Assembly (NCBI RefSeq): GCF_018221685.1
Contig: NZ_JAGJTM010000003.1
Coordinates: 62,001 to 126,000 of the forward strand
Length of the DNA: 64,000 nucleotides
Direction of reading: 5' to 3'
Origin: Bombella apis
GTDB taxonomy: Bacteria; Pseudomonadota; Alphaproteobacteria; Acetobacterales; Acetobacteraceae
Shown here piece after piece: positions 38,676 through 47,991 of the stretch (position 1 is the stretch's first letter; each line of letters opens with the position of its first letter). The notes under the pieces were generated by a model. The model was not told the DNA's origin and searched no databases. It saw only the letters and a program-made list of their open reading frames with translations. The translations under genes were made by a program, and so were the position numbers.

Positions 38676-39482
38676 ATGCCCATCACATACGATACGGATA
38701 CCGCCATCGACATCCGCTTTCATGCGGCCTGTTCCATCATCAAGGAAGCTGCGGCCCTGGCCCTGAACATGCAGCCTGCCCCCGGTAAGCCAGCCGCTGA
38801 TCTCAAGGGCCATCAGGACTACGTGACTGAAGCAGACAGGACCGTGGAACAGTTTGTCACGGCCCGTCTGGGAGCCCTCTTCCCCGAGGATGCCTTTCTG
38901 GGAGAAGAGCATGGTGGCAGCTCATCCGGACTCTTCCGATGGGTCATAGACCCTATTGATGGCACATCCAATTATGCCAGAGGCCGTAATCGCTGGTGCA
39001 TTTCTCTAGGCCTCATGCACCGGAATGTCCCGGTGGCAGGTATCATAGAAGCTCCAGCCATCCGGGAAAGCTTTACGGCAAGAAAGGGAAAAGGCGCCTT
39101 CCTCAATGGAGCCCCCATCAAGGCATCAACAACCGACAAGATGAATGAAGCCATGGTGGAAATTGGCTGGTCACCCTACGTCCCCGAAGGCTGGTACCCC
39201 GAAAAGATGCAGGCCCTTTTGCACAAGGGGGTCATGCCACGGTCGCTGGGGTCTGGCGCCCTCGCTCTGGCTGACGTTGCCTGTGGTCGCTCGGATGGTT
39301 ATCACGAATACGTCATCTTCCTCTGGGATGTTGCTGCGGCCCTGGTCCTTCTTGATGAAGCTGGAGCCCACGTGTCACCTTTCCTGAAAATGGGCGGCCT
39401 GACGCAGCGTACGACCATCCTCGCCTGTGCCCCGCTGGTTGCGGCAACCCTCTCGAAGACACTAGGCGTTACACTAGATTAA
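38676..39482 (+). CDS. inositol monophosphatase family protein
   Basis: This is a Mg2+-dependent phosphatase of the IMPase superfamily, 268 aa and probably cytoplasmic. The metal-binding Glu pair in GEEHGG (76-81), the DPIDGTSNYARG signature with Asp92 and Asp95, and the late WDVAAALVLLDEAG with its third Asp are all intact. Substrates in the family include myo-inositol-1-phosphate, fructose-1,6-bisphosphate, PAPS and histidinol phosphate; sequence alone does not choose. AAGGA lies 7 nt before the ATG. The neighbouring GINT1-like gene makes an inositol-containing lipid head group worth testing. A SYLF lipoprotein gene follows 48 nt later. Confidence 0.87.
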   Translation: MPITYDTDTAIDIRFHAACSIIKEAAALALNMQPAPGKPAADLKGHQDYVTEADRTVEQFVTARLGALFPEDAFLGEEHGGSSSGLFRWVIDPIDGTSNYARGRNRWCISLGLMHRNVPVAGIIEAPAIRESFTARKGKGAFLNGAPIKASTTDKMNEAMVEIGWSPYVPEGWYPEKMQALLHKGVMPRSLGSGALALADVACGRSDGYHEYVIFLWDVAAALVLLDEAGAHVSPFLKMGGLTQRTTILACAPLVAATLSKTLGVTLD

Positions 39483-39530
39483 GTTTATAGTTCCAACGTG
39501 CATCCGTTTTCAGCCTACAGGAGGTTTCCG

Positions 39531-40232
39531 ATGTCCAAGTCATTTTCCTACATCTCACGGACTGTTTCCATTGCTGCGGGTGTTGGCATGCTCGCCATGA
39601 GCGCCTGCGCCGGTGACGCAGCCGCTGCCAAGATTTCCAAACAGCAGGTTCTCGTAAACAAGGCTACATTCGCCGTGCAGTCCGCTCTGCTTGACTCCAA
39701 AGTCAAGGAAAAGACGGCCCATGTACTTGGCGAGACAAAAGCCGTCGTGATCTGTCCCGACGTCACGAAGATGTCTCTCATCGTTGGTGGTACCGGTGGG
39801 CGTTGCGTCCTGCTGGCCCGTGGTGCCAACAATTCCTGGTCTGACCCGGCTTTCTATAACCTGAGCGCAGGCTCCTTTGGTCTTCAGGCTGGTTATCAGC
39901 ACAGCCAGCTTTTCTTCTTCATCACGTCCCAGAAAGCACTCCTGAACCTGATGGATCACGAGTTCAGCTTTGACGCCAGTGCCGATGCTGCTTTTGGCAA
40001 TGACAGCAGCAGCACGCAGAACACCCCCAAGGAAGTCTATGCCATGCAGAAGATGAAGGGGGTTTTTGCTGGTGTGTCCCTCGGCAGCAGCAAGCTGAAA
40101 CCCGATAGTGAGGCGAACCGTTCCTATTACCATCAGGTCGTCGGGCCGGAAGACATCGTCGTGCGGATGCAGGTCAACAACAAGTCAGCCGATGCGCTGC
40201 GTCGTGTCGTCATGAAGGCCTTCAACCAGTAA
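39531..40232 (+). CDS. SYLF-domain lipoprotein (Ysc84-like)
   Basis: This exported protein of 233 aa has a lipobox-like LAMSAC after a hydrophobic signal, so it is probably lipid-anchored; Met at -3 is unusual. The mature part is a SYLF/Ysc84-like domain: KAVVICPDVTKMSLIVGGTGGRC, then LSAGSFGLQAGYQHSQLFFFI. In eukaryotes this domain binds phosphoinositides and actin, while its bacterial role is unclear. The start at 39531 has CAGGAGG 5-6 nt upstream. Lying after the IMPase gene, it could be a periplasmic lipid-binding partner of the locus, or unrelated. Confidence 0.82.
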   Translation: MSKSFSYISRTVSIAAGVGMLAMSACAGDAAAAKISKQQVLVNKATFAVQSALLDSKVKEKTAHVLGETKAVVICPDVTKMSLIVGGTGGRCVLLARGANNSWSDPAFYNLSAGSFGLQAGYQHSQLFFFITSQKALLNLMDHEFSFDASADAAFGNDSSSTQNTPKEVYAMQKMKGVFAGVSLGSSKLKPDSEANRSYYHQVVGPEDIVVRMQVNNKSADALRRVVMKAFNQ

Positions 40233-40265
40233 GATTGAGGCAGATCATACGGTCTTCTCACAGAT

Positions 40266-40307
40266 GGGAGCATTATCCAGAAGTGGATAATGCCCCTTCT
40301 TCTTTTC
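40266..40307. terminator. terminator between SYLF gene and mltG
   Basis: A perfect 10-bp stem (GCATTATCCA 40270-40279 with TGGATAATGC 40284-40293) closes a 4-nt loop, followed by a T/C-rich tail CCCTTCTTCTTTT. It serves the plus-strand unit. Its arms resemble DnaA boxes by chance. Confidence 0.8.
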
Positions 40308-40331
40308 AGGTATCCCGCTGCACAGGAAAAA

Positions 40332-41402
40332 TTACTGGGCTGCCGCTTTTTTCATACGGCGATAGGCACGGACGTTATCCGTCTGTTCGGCAAGGGTATG
40401 GGCAAAATTATGCCCCCCATGTCCTGTTGCGACAAAATACAGCGCATTACCCGAAGCGGGATGAGCTGCTGCCTCCAACGACTCACGACCGGGCGAACAG
40501 ATAGGCCCCGGAGGCAGACCCGGATGAAGATAACTGTTGTAGGGGCTTTCTGTCTGCAGGTCCTCATGCGTCAAGGGGCGAGGCAGCACCCCATCTCCAT
40601 CGCTCAACCCATAAATGACAGTCGGATCTGTCTGAAGCTTCATTCCCTGTTTCAGACGGTTCAGGAAGACCCGGGCGATCTGTGGTCTCTCCTCTGCCAA
40701 AGACGTCTCCCTTTCCACAAGCGAAGCCAGAATCAGCAGCTGTTCTGGTGTGGTTATGACACCCTGCAAGGCTGCTTGATCCCGCTGCTCCCAGATCGCC
40801 TGAAGCGTCTTACCCATCAATTCTGTCATGTGATGCAGAAGTGCCTGTCGCTCCATGCCCCAGACATAAAAGAACGTCTGAGGTGCCACCTGCCCCTCCC
40901 CTATGGTGGGAAGGTCTCCTTGCAACGCAGGTGCCTGCATCAGTAATGTCCTGATGCGCTTTGCTGTCAGGCCCTCCGCTACGGTCAAACTGTGCGTGAC
41001 AGGATGCCCATGACGGAGAATCTCAAGACTGTGAGCCATGGACACCCGCTCTGGAAACTTCAGTTCCGCTGCGTGAATCGCTCCCTGTGAGCGGGTGGCA
41101 TACATGGCTACCTTGAAGAACAGGGAAGACACACCACCCCGTGCCAGAATCCCATTTTCCTGAAGGGCTTCAATGACCCGACCAGTGCCACCCTTTGGGA
41201 TGACAACCACACGCTCTGTCTGTAAAGGCCCCGGGTCTGTGTAATGGCCATACCCGGCGAAAACGGTTCCACCAGCAGCGGCCAGCAGCAAAGCAAAGAC
41301 CCGTCCTTTTGTCAGGAGACGGAAACGCTTCCTGGCCCTGCTTCCACTCTCTTCTTCAGGCCCCTGTTTTCTGGAAGTGTCTGATGCAGGTTCCTGTGCC
41401 AT
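40332..41402 (-). CDS. mltG: endolytic murein transglycosylase
   Basis: MltG cuts nascent glycan strands and sets peptidoglycan chain length. The 356-aa protein has a basic cytoplasmic tail, one membrane anchor (about 35-52), a LysM-like module, and the YceG domain with the catalytic Glu in LVERETS. LPPGPICSPGRESLEAAAHP is the substrate-binding loop of the family. It is the last gene of the fab cluster, 43 nt after fabF. The fabF-mltG order is common in Proteobacteria. Confidence 0.94.
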   Translation of the reverse strand: MAQEPASDTSRKQGPEEESGSRARKRFRLLTKGRVFALLLAAAGGTVFAGYGHYTDPGPLQTERVVVIPKGGTGRVIEALQENGILARGGVSSLFFKVAMYATRSQGAIHAAELKFPERVSMAHSLEILRHGHPVTHSLTVAEGLTAKRIRTLLMQAPALQGDLPTIGEGQVAPQTFFYVWGMERQALLHHMTELMGKTLQAIWEQRDQAALQGVITTPEQLLILASLVERETSLAEERPQIARVFLNRLKQGMKLQTDPTVIYGLSDGDGVLPRPLTHEDLQTESPYNSYLHPGLPPGPICSPGRESLEAAAHPASGNALYFVATGHGGHNFAHTLAEQTDNVRAYRRMKKAAAQ

Positions 41403-41445
41403 CGTTTCAGTCTCCAGCGTCGAAAATCTGCATCAGACAGTCAGA

Positions 41446-42729
41446 TCAGCCCCTGAACCGCTTCAGAACAAGGCTGGCGTTGGTCCCACCAAAGCCAAAG
41501 CTGTTGGAAAGAGCAACATCCACCTGCTGCTCTTTCGCCTTGTGAGGGATACGGTCCATGGCGCTCTCACTGGACGGTTCATCCAGATTGAGCGTAGGAG
41601 GCAGGATACCATCACGCATGGCCTGAAGGCAGAAAATGGCCTCCACGGCGCCAGCGGCACCCAGCAGATGCCCGATCGCCGACTTTGTGGACGACATGCT
41701 CGTACCAGCAGCTGCATCACCAAACAGGCGCTCTACAGCCCCGAGTTCCAGATCATCCGCCATTGTGGAGGTCCCATGAGCATTGACATAGCCAATCTCG
41801 GCAGGGCTGACCCGGGCATCCTTCAGGGCAGCCTGCATGGCACGGAAGGCCCCTTCATGATTCTCCGCTGGAGCGGTGATGTGATAGGCATCCCCCGAAA
41901 GACCATACCCAACGACTTCGCCATAAATCTTGGCACCACGACGCTTTGCATGTTCGTACTCTTCCAGCACGACCACGCCGGCACCCTCACCCATGACAAA
42001 CCCGTCACGCTGCCTGTCCCACGGGCGGGATGCTGTTGTCGGACTGTCATTGAAACTGGTCGAAAGGGCGCGGGCTGAACAGAAACCGGCAATACCGAGC
42101 TCACAGATGGCCGACTCTGCGCCACCAGCAACCATTACCTTCGCATCGCCATGCTGGATCAGACGGGACGCATCACCGATCGCATGGGTACCGGACGCAC
42201 AAGCGGTCACCACGGCATGATTCGGCCCCTTGAAACCATAACGGATGGACAAATGCCCCGCCGTGAGATTGATCAGCGATGAAGGAATGAAGAAAGGAGA
42301 AAGACGACGTGCCTTGCCTGCTGCCACAGCCAGCGAGTTGTCGTAGATCGTTTTCAGGCCGCCAATGCCAGAACCGATCATGACACCTGTTGCACAACGA
42401 TCTTCCTCTGATTCCGGCTTCCAGCCTGAATCTTCCACAGCCTGGATACCCGCTGCCAGACCAAGATGGATGAACCGGTCCATCTTTTTCTGTTCCTTGA
42501 CAGGCACCCAGTCGGAAAGGGTAAGTCCACCCTCTTCCGTTGGTCCGGCTGGGACTTCGCCTGCAATTCTCGCCGGAAGATCAGAAGCGTCAAACTGTGT
42601 GATCGGACCAATGCCGGATTGAGAGTTGATAAGGCGCTTCCATGTCAGTTCTGCACCAACAGCCAACGGGCTGACTACGCCTATTCCCGTAACGACCACA
42701 CGTTTTCTGTCCGTTCCAGAGCCGCTCAT
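41446..42729 (-). CDS. fabF: 3-oxoacyl-ACP synthase II
   Basis: FabF elongates acyl-ACP by condensing it with malonyl-ACP. The catalytic triad is visible in 427 aa: Cys177 in VVTACASGTHA, then His in NAHGTSTMADD and His in KSAIGHLLGAAGAVEA. The N-terminus (RVVVTGIGVVSPL) is typical. It lies 127 nt after acpP in the fabD-fabG-acpP-fabF order. Confidence 0.97.
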   Translation of the reverse strand: MSGSGTDRKRVVVTGIGVVSPLAVGAELTWKRLINSQSGIGPITQFDASDLPARIAGEVPAGPTEEGGLTLSDWVPVKEQKKMDRFIHLGLAAGIQAVEDSGWKPESEEDRCATGVMIGSGIGGLKTIYDNSLAVAAGKARRLSPFFIPSSLINLTAGHLSIRYGFKGPNHAVVTACASGTHAIGDASRLIQHGDAKVMVAGGAESAICELGIAGFCSARALSTSFNDSPTTASRPWDRQRDGFVMGEGAGVVVLEEYEHAKRRGAKIYGEVVGYGLSGDAYHITAPAENHEGAFRAMQAALKDARVSPAEIGYVNAHGTSTMADDLELGAVERLFGDAAAGTSMSSTKSAIGHLLGAAGAVEAIFCLQAMRDGILPPTLNLDEPSSESAMDRIPHKAKEQQVDVALSNSFGFGGTNASLVLKRFRG

Positions 42730-42856
42730 CGCCGCCTTACCTCACAATTCGTAAATACGCATAAAGCGAAACGGACTTGCTCCGCTTCGCTCTTTCAGAA
42801 CGGAGCGGACTGATCCCCGACCAGCCCGTCCCGTCATCCAATCCCTACACCGGGAA

Positions 42857-43099
42857 TCAGGCAGCTTTCTGCTTGGTGATATACTCGATGGCATCATTCA
42901 CAGTAGCAATCTTCTCGGCGGCATCTTCCGGAATCTCGACGGAGAATGCTTCCTCGAAAGCCATGACCAGCTCGACCGTGTCCAGACTGTCAGCGCCCAG
43001 ATCGTCGATGAAGGAAGCATCCGGCTTCACCTGGCTTTCTTCGACGCCCAAATGCTCGACGACGATCTTCTTCACCTTGTCAGCGATTTCGTTGCTCAT
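42857..43099 (-). CDS. acpP: acyl carrier protein (housekeeping)
   Basis: This is the 80-aa acidic carrier of type II fatty acid synthesis. Ser38 in the canonical [12 protein letters not shown] carries phosphopantetheine. The sequence [24 protein letters not shown] and the end are standard for alphaproteobacterial AcpP. Upstream gap from fabG is 163 nt, so it may have its own promoter as is usual for acpP. It should be kept apart from the divergent carrier at 29232. Confidence 0.97.
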   Translation of the reverse strand: MSNEIADKVKKIVVEHLGVEESQVKPDASFIDDLGADSLDTVELVMAFEEAFSVEIPEDAAEKIATVNDAIEYITKQKAA

Positions 43100-43262
43100 C
43101 TGCCTTAAATCCTTGCTACCCCTACCGGGTGTTTCTAAGAAAAAAACCTGCCTGCCTGTCAGCTTCGGGACATCGGAATGCCCGGCAATGAAGCCATACT
43201 CTGAGCCTTTGCCAGGCCAAGCAGGCCGCGCTTAGCATGTTTTCCTGCAAACGCCAACTTTT

Positions 43263-44006
43263 TCAGACCATGGCCATCCCACCATTAACATGAAGCGTCG
43301 TGCCCGTCACCCATGCGGCCTCGTCCGAAGCAAGATAGACAACGGCTGCAGCAACATCCTCCGGGCGCCCCATACGGCCAAGCGGAATGTTACCCAGCAG
43401 CTTCTCCCGTACAGCTTCCGGCAGAACATCGGTCATCGCAGTCTCCACGAAGCCCGGTGCCACAACATTGACCGTCACACCACGGCGGCCTGCTTCCTGG
43501 GCCAGAGACTTGCTCATGCCCACCAGACCGGCCTTTGCAGCTGCATAATTGGCCTGCCCCGGATTGCCCGTTGTCCCCACAATGGAAGAAATGGAGATGA
43601 TACGCCCGGTACGGCGCCGCTGCATCCCTTTCAGCGCAGCACGGGCCAGACGGAACGGACTTTCCAGATCGACTTTGAGCACCTGTGCCCAATCATCATC
43701 CTTCATCCGCACGGCCAACGTATCCCGTGTCAGCCCCGCATTGTTGACAAGAATATCCAGAGGTTGCCCTGCCACTTCCTCTGCACGGGCCACCAGAGCA
43801 TCGGCCTGTGCATCATCCGACAGATTGGCCGTGACGACATGCACACGCTCACCACCCAGAGCCGCTGCCACATCCTGGAGGGCTCCCTCCCGTGTTCCGC
43901 TCAGCACGACAGTCGCACCACACTCATGCAGCTGACGGGCAATGGCCGCACCAATACCACCAGAAGCGCCAGTCACCAGAGCCAGCTTACCAGAAAGAGA
44001 AAACAT
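43263..44006 (-). CDS. fabG: 3-oxoacyl-ACP reductase
   Basis: FabG is the NADPH-dependent SDR of fatty acid elongation. It is 247 aa with TGASGGIG (12-19) as nucleotide loop, NNAG, and the catalytic Ser, Tyr and Lys in SISSIVG and YAAAKAG. The C-terminal TLHVNGGMAMV is the classic FabG ending. It follows fabD after 13 nt in one operon. Confidence 0.96.
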   Translation of the reverse strand: MFSLSGKLALVTGASGGIGAAIARQLHECGATVVLSGTREGALQDVAAALGGERVHVVTANLSDDAQADALVARAEEVAGQPLDILVNNAGLTRDTLAVRMKDDDWAQVLKVDLESPFRLARAALKGMQRRRTGRIISISSIVGTTGNPGQANYAAAKAGLVGMSKSLAQEAGRRGVTVNVVAPGFVETAMTDVLPEAVREKLLGNIPLGRMGRPEDVAAAVVYLASDEAAWVTGTTLHVNGGMAMV

Positions 44007-44019
44007 CAGGACTACCCCC

Positions 44020-44964
44020 TTACAGGCTTTTCAGCATTGTTTCGATCTCTGCCGGAGTTCCAGCATGATCAGCCGCCAGATCAGGCACGATGCGACGCGC
44101 CAGCCCTGTCAGCACCTTCCCGGCACCCAGCTCATGCTGGCAGGTAACATCCTTGCCCGGCATGGAAAGTACAGTCTCCCGCCAGCGCACACGCCCGGTG
44201 ATCTGCTGGCCCAGCAAGGTACGGATGTCATCAGGCTGAGAGACTGGTTCTGCCGTCACGTTGGCAATGACAGGAATGGCGGCAGGCCGGAACGCTGCCC
44301 CTGCCAGAGCCTCTTCCATCTCGGCGGCAGCCGGTGCCATCAAAGAAGAATGGAACGGGGCTGATACGGGCAGCTTCACCACACGGCGGATGCCTCTGTC
44401 CTTTGCCGCTGCCATGGCACGGTCCACCGCTGCCATATGCCCCGAAATGACGATCTGCCCACCACCATTGTCATTGGCGATTTCCAGAACATCACCTTCC
44501 GCACAGTCTGCACAGATCTCCTGCGCCACATCCGGCTCAACACCCAGAATGGCCGCCATGCCTCCCTGCCCTGCAGGCACGGCACGCTGCATCGCCTGGC
44601 CCCGCAGGCGGAGAAGGCGGGCACCCTCGGCAATCCCCATGACACCAGCTGCTGTCAGGGCAGCATATTCTCCCAGGGAATGGCCTGCCAGAAGCATGGC
44701 TTTCTCTTTCAGGGCAAAGCCCCCTTCATGTTCCAGCACCCGCACGGTCGCCATGGAAACTGCAAAAAGAGCCGGCTGGGTGTTCTCCGTTGCCGTCAGC
44801 TCGGCGGGATCCCCCTCAAAAATCAGCCGGGAAAGATTGGCCCCAAGAGCTTCATCCACCTCTTCAAACACGGCACGGGCAACAGGGAATGCCTTGTACA
44901 ACTCCAGCCCCATCCCGACAGACTGGCTGCCCTGACCAGGAAACACAAACGCATGACGAGCCAT
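44020..44964 (-). CDS. fabD: malonyl CoA-ACP transacylase
   Basis: FabD loads malonyl groups from CoA onto ACP. The start MARHAFVFPGQGSQ, with oxyanion-hole Gln, the nucleophile Ser96 in AGHSLGEYAAL, and the catalytic His in SAPFHSSLM are intact in 314 aa. It is the first gene of the minus-strand fab run. Confidence 0.97.
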   Translation of the reverse strand: MARHAFVFPGQGSQSVGMGLELYKAFPVARAVFEEVDEALGANLSRLIFEGDPAELTATENTQPALFAVSMATVRVLEHEGGFALKEKAMLLAGHSLGEYAALTAAGVMGIAEGARLLRLRGQAMQRAVPAGQGGMAAILGVEPDVAQEICADCAEGDVLEIANDNGGGQIVISGHMAAVDRAMAAAKDRGIRRVVKLPVSAPFHSSLMAPAAAEMEEALAGAAFRPAAIPVIANVTAEPVSQPDDIRTLLGQQITGRVRWRETVLSMPGKDVTCQHELGAGKVLTGLARRIVPDLAADHAGTPAEIETMLKSL

Positions 44965-45012
44965 GCAAACACCTCCAGCTTTCAGTTTATCAACGGTGAT
45001 GACAAAAGAACG

Positions 45013-45738
45013 TCAGCGGGGAATCAACCGCCCGCGCTGCCATGATTCCGCAGCGTCTCCGGGGCCCATTCCATCAATGCTTACGGCGTAGTCAAGAGCG
45101 CTCATGACCTTGTTGCTCAGCATCATGATGGACAGCTCATCCAGCATGTCTTCATCCACCTCTGCACGAAGCCCCTTGCGCAGAACAAGCCGGGCCGTCT
45201 GCACCTCGCCAGCAAGCAGGTCTCCATCAGGAAGACCCTCCAGCATCTCGACATGGAAAACGGCATGAGGCTGCCAGACAGCGACCAGAGGACAATCCCC
45301 TGCCTCTTCCGCCTGCTTCAACCGCGGGAAGACCTCTTCCGGCGCAACAACTTCAAGAGGGAGCTCCTTGAGGGCAGGACGCTGCTCAAAAGCTTTCTCC
45401 ACAAACGGGCGTGCCTCGGCCGTGGTGAGAAGGGAGGTAAAGTCTGCAGCCTTCCAGCCAGCCCCCTTCCCTGATTTTTTAAGGGCGGAAAACTGAAGTT
45501 CAGGATGATACAGGCTACCAATGGCTTCATGCCCATGAGACAGAATGACCTCATCCTGCGGGAACCATGCCGACACGAGAATATCGACCTCGCCATCGTC
45601 CAAAGCCTGTAAACGTTCATCCCGGCTCAGATCAGCATAGGCGACTTCCTCACCATTCGCCTCGATGACACGGGCCACGCCACTGGCACAGGCGGCATGC
45701 AACGCCGTGTAAAGATGACCAATAGTGAGATATGACAT
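45013..45738 (-). CDS. OpuAC-like substrate-binding-domain protein without signal peptide
   Basis: This type II periplasmic-binding fold (OpuAC, glycine-betaine/proline-like) has 241 aa but no export signal: the protein begins directly with MSYLTIGHLYTALHAACASG, the first beta-strand of the fold. DGEVDILVSAWFPQD resembles the ligand-loop of betaine binders. An ABC permease or ATPase gene is not nearby. It may bind an amine in the cytoplasm, or be an enzyme-like relative. An alternative start at 45753 adds five residues and does not create a signal peptide. Its stop lies 48 nt before the fabD start. Confidence 0.7.
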   Translation of the reverse strand: MSYLTIGHLYTALHAACASGVARVIEANGEEVAYADLSRDERLQALDDGEVDILVSAWFPQDEVILSHGHEAIGSLYHPELQFSALKKSGKGAGWKAADFTSLLTTAEARPFVEKAFEQRPALKELPLEVVAPEEVFPRLKQAEEAGDCPLVAVWQPHAVFHVEMLEGLPDGDLLAGEVQTARLVLRKGLRAEVDEDMLDELSIMMLSNKVMSALDYAVSIDGMGPGDAAESWQRGRLIPR

Positions 45739-45860
45739 GAAACAGCCCCGCATGATGAAGAAACAGACCCGGGATAGCCATAGCCCGGCCGTTTGTGAAG
45801 CCCCGCCCCCATTTTTCCCTCAGGCAGGGGCTGGCTTCGCAGGACGATGGTCTGCTCCTG

Positions 45861-47954
45861 TTACCATATCTTGACCCGCTGCTCCGGCGGCAGATACAGC
45901 CTGTCTCCCGCTTTCACACCGAACACCTGATACCAGAGATCGATATTGTGAACCGGCATGTTCACCCGGCTGGCAGCTGGAGCATGCTCGTTGGAAAGAA
46001 CCTGCCGTTTCAGGGCATCTGGCCTGTCCTTCTCACGCCAGACCTGCGCCCAGCCGAGAAACACTCTCTGGTCTCCCGTCCAACCATGAAGAGGTGCCTC
46101 CGTCCGACCATGAAGGCTGTCATGATAGGCCTGCACCGCCAGATTCAGCCCCCCAAGGTCAGCAATATTTTCCCCCATGGTCATCCTGCCATTCACATGC
46201 AGGCCGGGAAAAACTTCCTCGGCATCATACTGGGCCCCGAGTCTTTTTGCTCTTTCCTCAAAAGCCTGGGAAGACCGGCTGCTCCACCAGTCATGCAGGC
46301 GACCATGCTCATCATAATGACGGCCCTGATCATCAAAACCATGGCTCATCTCATGACCAATGACCCCGCCAATGCCGCCATAATTAACGGCCATATCACC
46401 CGTGGGGTCAAAGAATGGCGGCTGGAGAATGGCCGCAGGGAAAACGATCTCGTTCTTTACCGGGTCATTATAGGCATTCACTGTCTGAGGCGTCATGTCC
46501 CATTCGTCCCGGTCCACGGGACGGTCGAGCTGGTCCAGACGATGATGCCAGTTGAAAGCGATGCCACGTGAGGCATTGCCATAGACATCGCCCGGGCGAA
46601 TATCCAGTGCGGAGTAGTCCCACCATTTGTGGGGATAGCCCACCTGCATGGCAAAATGATCCAGCTTGACGAGCGCCGCCTGACGGGTCGGAGCATCCAT
46701 CCATTCATTATGCTCCAGCCGCCAGCGGAAGGCCTTCTTCAGCTCCTGGACCAGCCCGGTGATCCGGTCCTTCGCCTCAGGCGGGAAATAATGTTCTACA
46801 TAGAGGCGCCCCAGCGCCCAGCCCATGGCCGTATTCGTAGCACGGACAGCACGCTTCCAGCGGTCGGGCTGGCGCTTCATGCCCATCAGAACCCGACCAT
46901 TGAAATCAAAAGACGCATCTGAAAACTCACGAGAGAGATATGGCGCTGCATTGTCGGCCAGATGAAAAGACAGCCAGGCCTTGACCGTCCTCCTGTCAGC
47001 CCCGGCAATGATCCGGGCCATCTCCGCAATGGATTCCGGTTCACGCACATCGATCACACGCTCCATCAGACCTGCCTCTGGCACCCCCATGGTCCGCAGG
47101 TAAGTGACCCAATCCACATCGGGCGCCAGACCAACCAGCTCTTTTACCATCATCGGATTGAACATCTTCACGGGGTCCCGTGTCTGATCACGGGGAGTTT
47201 CCACCTTCGCCAGTGCCGTTTCCAGAGCCACAACAGCTGAGGCGTCATTGTCCGGATCAGGCCAGTCCAGCAGTTCCAACATTCTGGCAACATGAGCCCG
47301 GTAGGCATTTTTCTGCGGGGCCAGGGCAGGATTGCTGTAGTAGCTGATGTCAGGCAGCCCAAGACCGCCACTGATGCCAATACTCATGCCCTGATCCAGC
47401 ATCAGCATGTACTGTGTCGGATCCTTCTGGTTCTGTTCAATATCCAGAGCAAAAGGGCTGTACATGAGGGAGCTGGCCGAAAGACCGAACAGACGGGCCA
47501 AGGATGCCCTGTCATTCATGTCCCGTATCTGGTCCAGCTCCACCTCAAGCGGATCGCCACCTTTGGCATCAACAGTCTTCTGATCGAGAAAGCTGCTATA
47601 AAAGGTTGCCAGCTTGCTGCGTTCGTCTCCCACCTCCGCATACGGTAGCAAGGCCTCCAGAAGCGCTTTCTGCCTTACCTGAGACAGTTCAGCGAGAATA
47701 TGGAAAGGCCCGTAACTGCTCATGTCGTCAGGAATCTTCAGCTGCCCGATATAATGGCCGTTGGCATAGGTAAAGAAATCCTGCCCTGGCGGAGTGGCCG
47801 GATCCATTCCTGCCTGATCAAACCCCCAGCCATTCCTGTAGGCCTGAGGCGTCTGGGTCTGTGCGTGGCCAGCTGCCCCTGCGGCAAGCCCGGCCCCGAT
47901 CACCATGAGCATGCTGCACTGTTTCAGGACGGTACGGAATGATGGAATTTTCAT
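45861..47954 (-). CDS. M13-family (neprilysin-like) zinc metallopeptidase, secreted
   Basis: This zinc endopeptidase of the M13 family (PepO, neprilysin) has 697 aa. A signal peptide (hydrophobic run ending GAAGHA) targets it to the periplasm. The gluzincin motif GHEMSHGFDDQG gives His-Glu-x2-His, the third ligand and Asp are in NIADLGGLN, and the protein ends VKIW, as the family's CxxW-like tail. An N-terminal M13 domain of about 370 residues precedes the catalytic part. I use the ATG at 47954, which has GGA about 8 nt upstream; the frame opens at 47966. It is preceded by the ferritin-like gene (38 nt). Confidence 0.9.
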   Translation of the reverse strand: MKIPSFRTVLKQCSMLMVIGAGLAAGAAGHAQTQTPQAYRNGWGFDQAGMDPATPPGQDFFTYANGHYIGQLKIPDDMSSYGPFHILAELSQVRQKALLEALLPYAEVGDERSKLATFYSSFLDQKTVDAKGGDPLEVELDQIRDMNDRASLARLFGLSASSLMYSPFALDIEQNQKDPTQYMLMLDQGMSIGISGGLGLPDISYYSNPALAPQKNAYRAHVARMLELLDWPDPDNDASAVVALETALAKVETPRDQTRDPVKMFNPMMVKELVGLAPDVDWVTYLRTMGVPEAGLMERVIDVREPESIAEMARIIAGADRRTVKAWLSFHLADNAAPYLSREFSDASFDFNGRVLMGMKRQPDRWKRAVRATNTAMGWALGRLYVEHYFPPEAKDRITGLVQELKKAFRWRLEHNEWMDAPTRQAALVKLDHFAMQVGYPHKWWDYSALDIRPGDVYGNASRGIAFNWHHRLDQLDRPVDRDEWDMTPQTVNAYNDPVKNEIVFPAAILQPPFFDPTGDMAVNYGGIGGVIGHEMSHGFDDQGRHYDEHGRLHDWWSSRSSQAFEERAKRLGAQYDAEEVFPGLHVNGRMTMGENIADLGGLNLAVQAYHDSLHGRTEAPLHGWTGDQRVFLGWAQVWREKDRPDALKRQVLSNEHAPAASRVNMPVHNIDLWYQVFGVKAGDRLYLPPEQRVKIW

Positions 47955-47991
47955 GAAAACATCCATTGTTGAAAAAAGGGTATGAAACAGC

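Noticed and set aside
40270..40293. Sequence resembling two inverted DnaA boxes (TTATCCA and TGGATAA)
   Set aside because: They are the two arms of a terminator hairpin after the SYLF gene, far from dnaA, and the match is 7 to 8 of 9 only.
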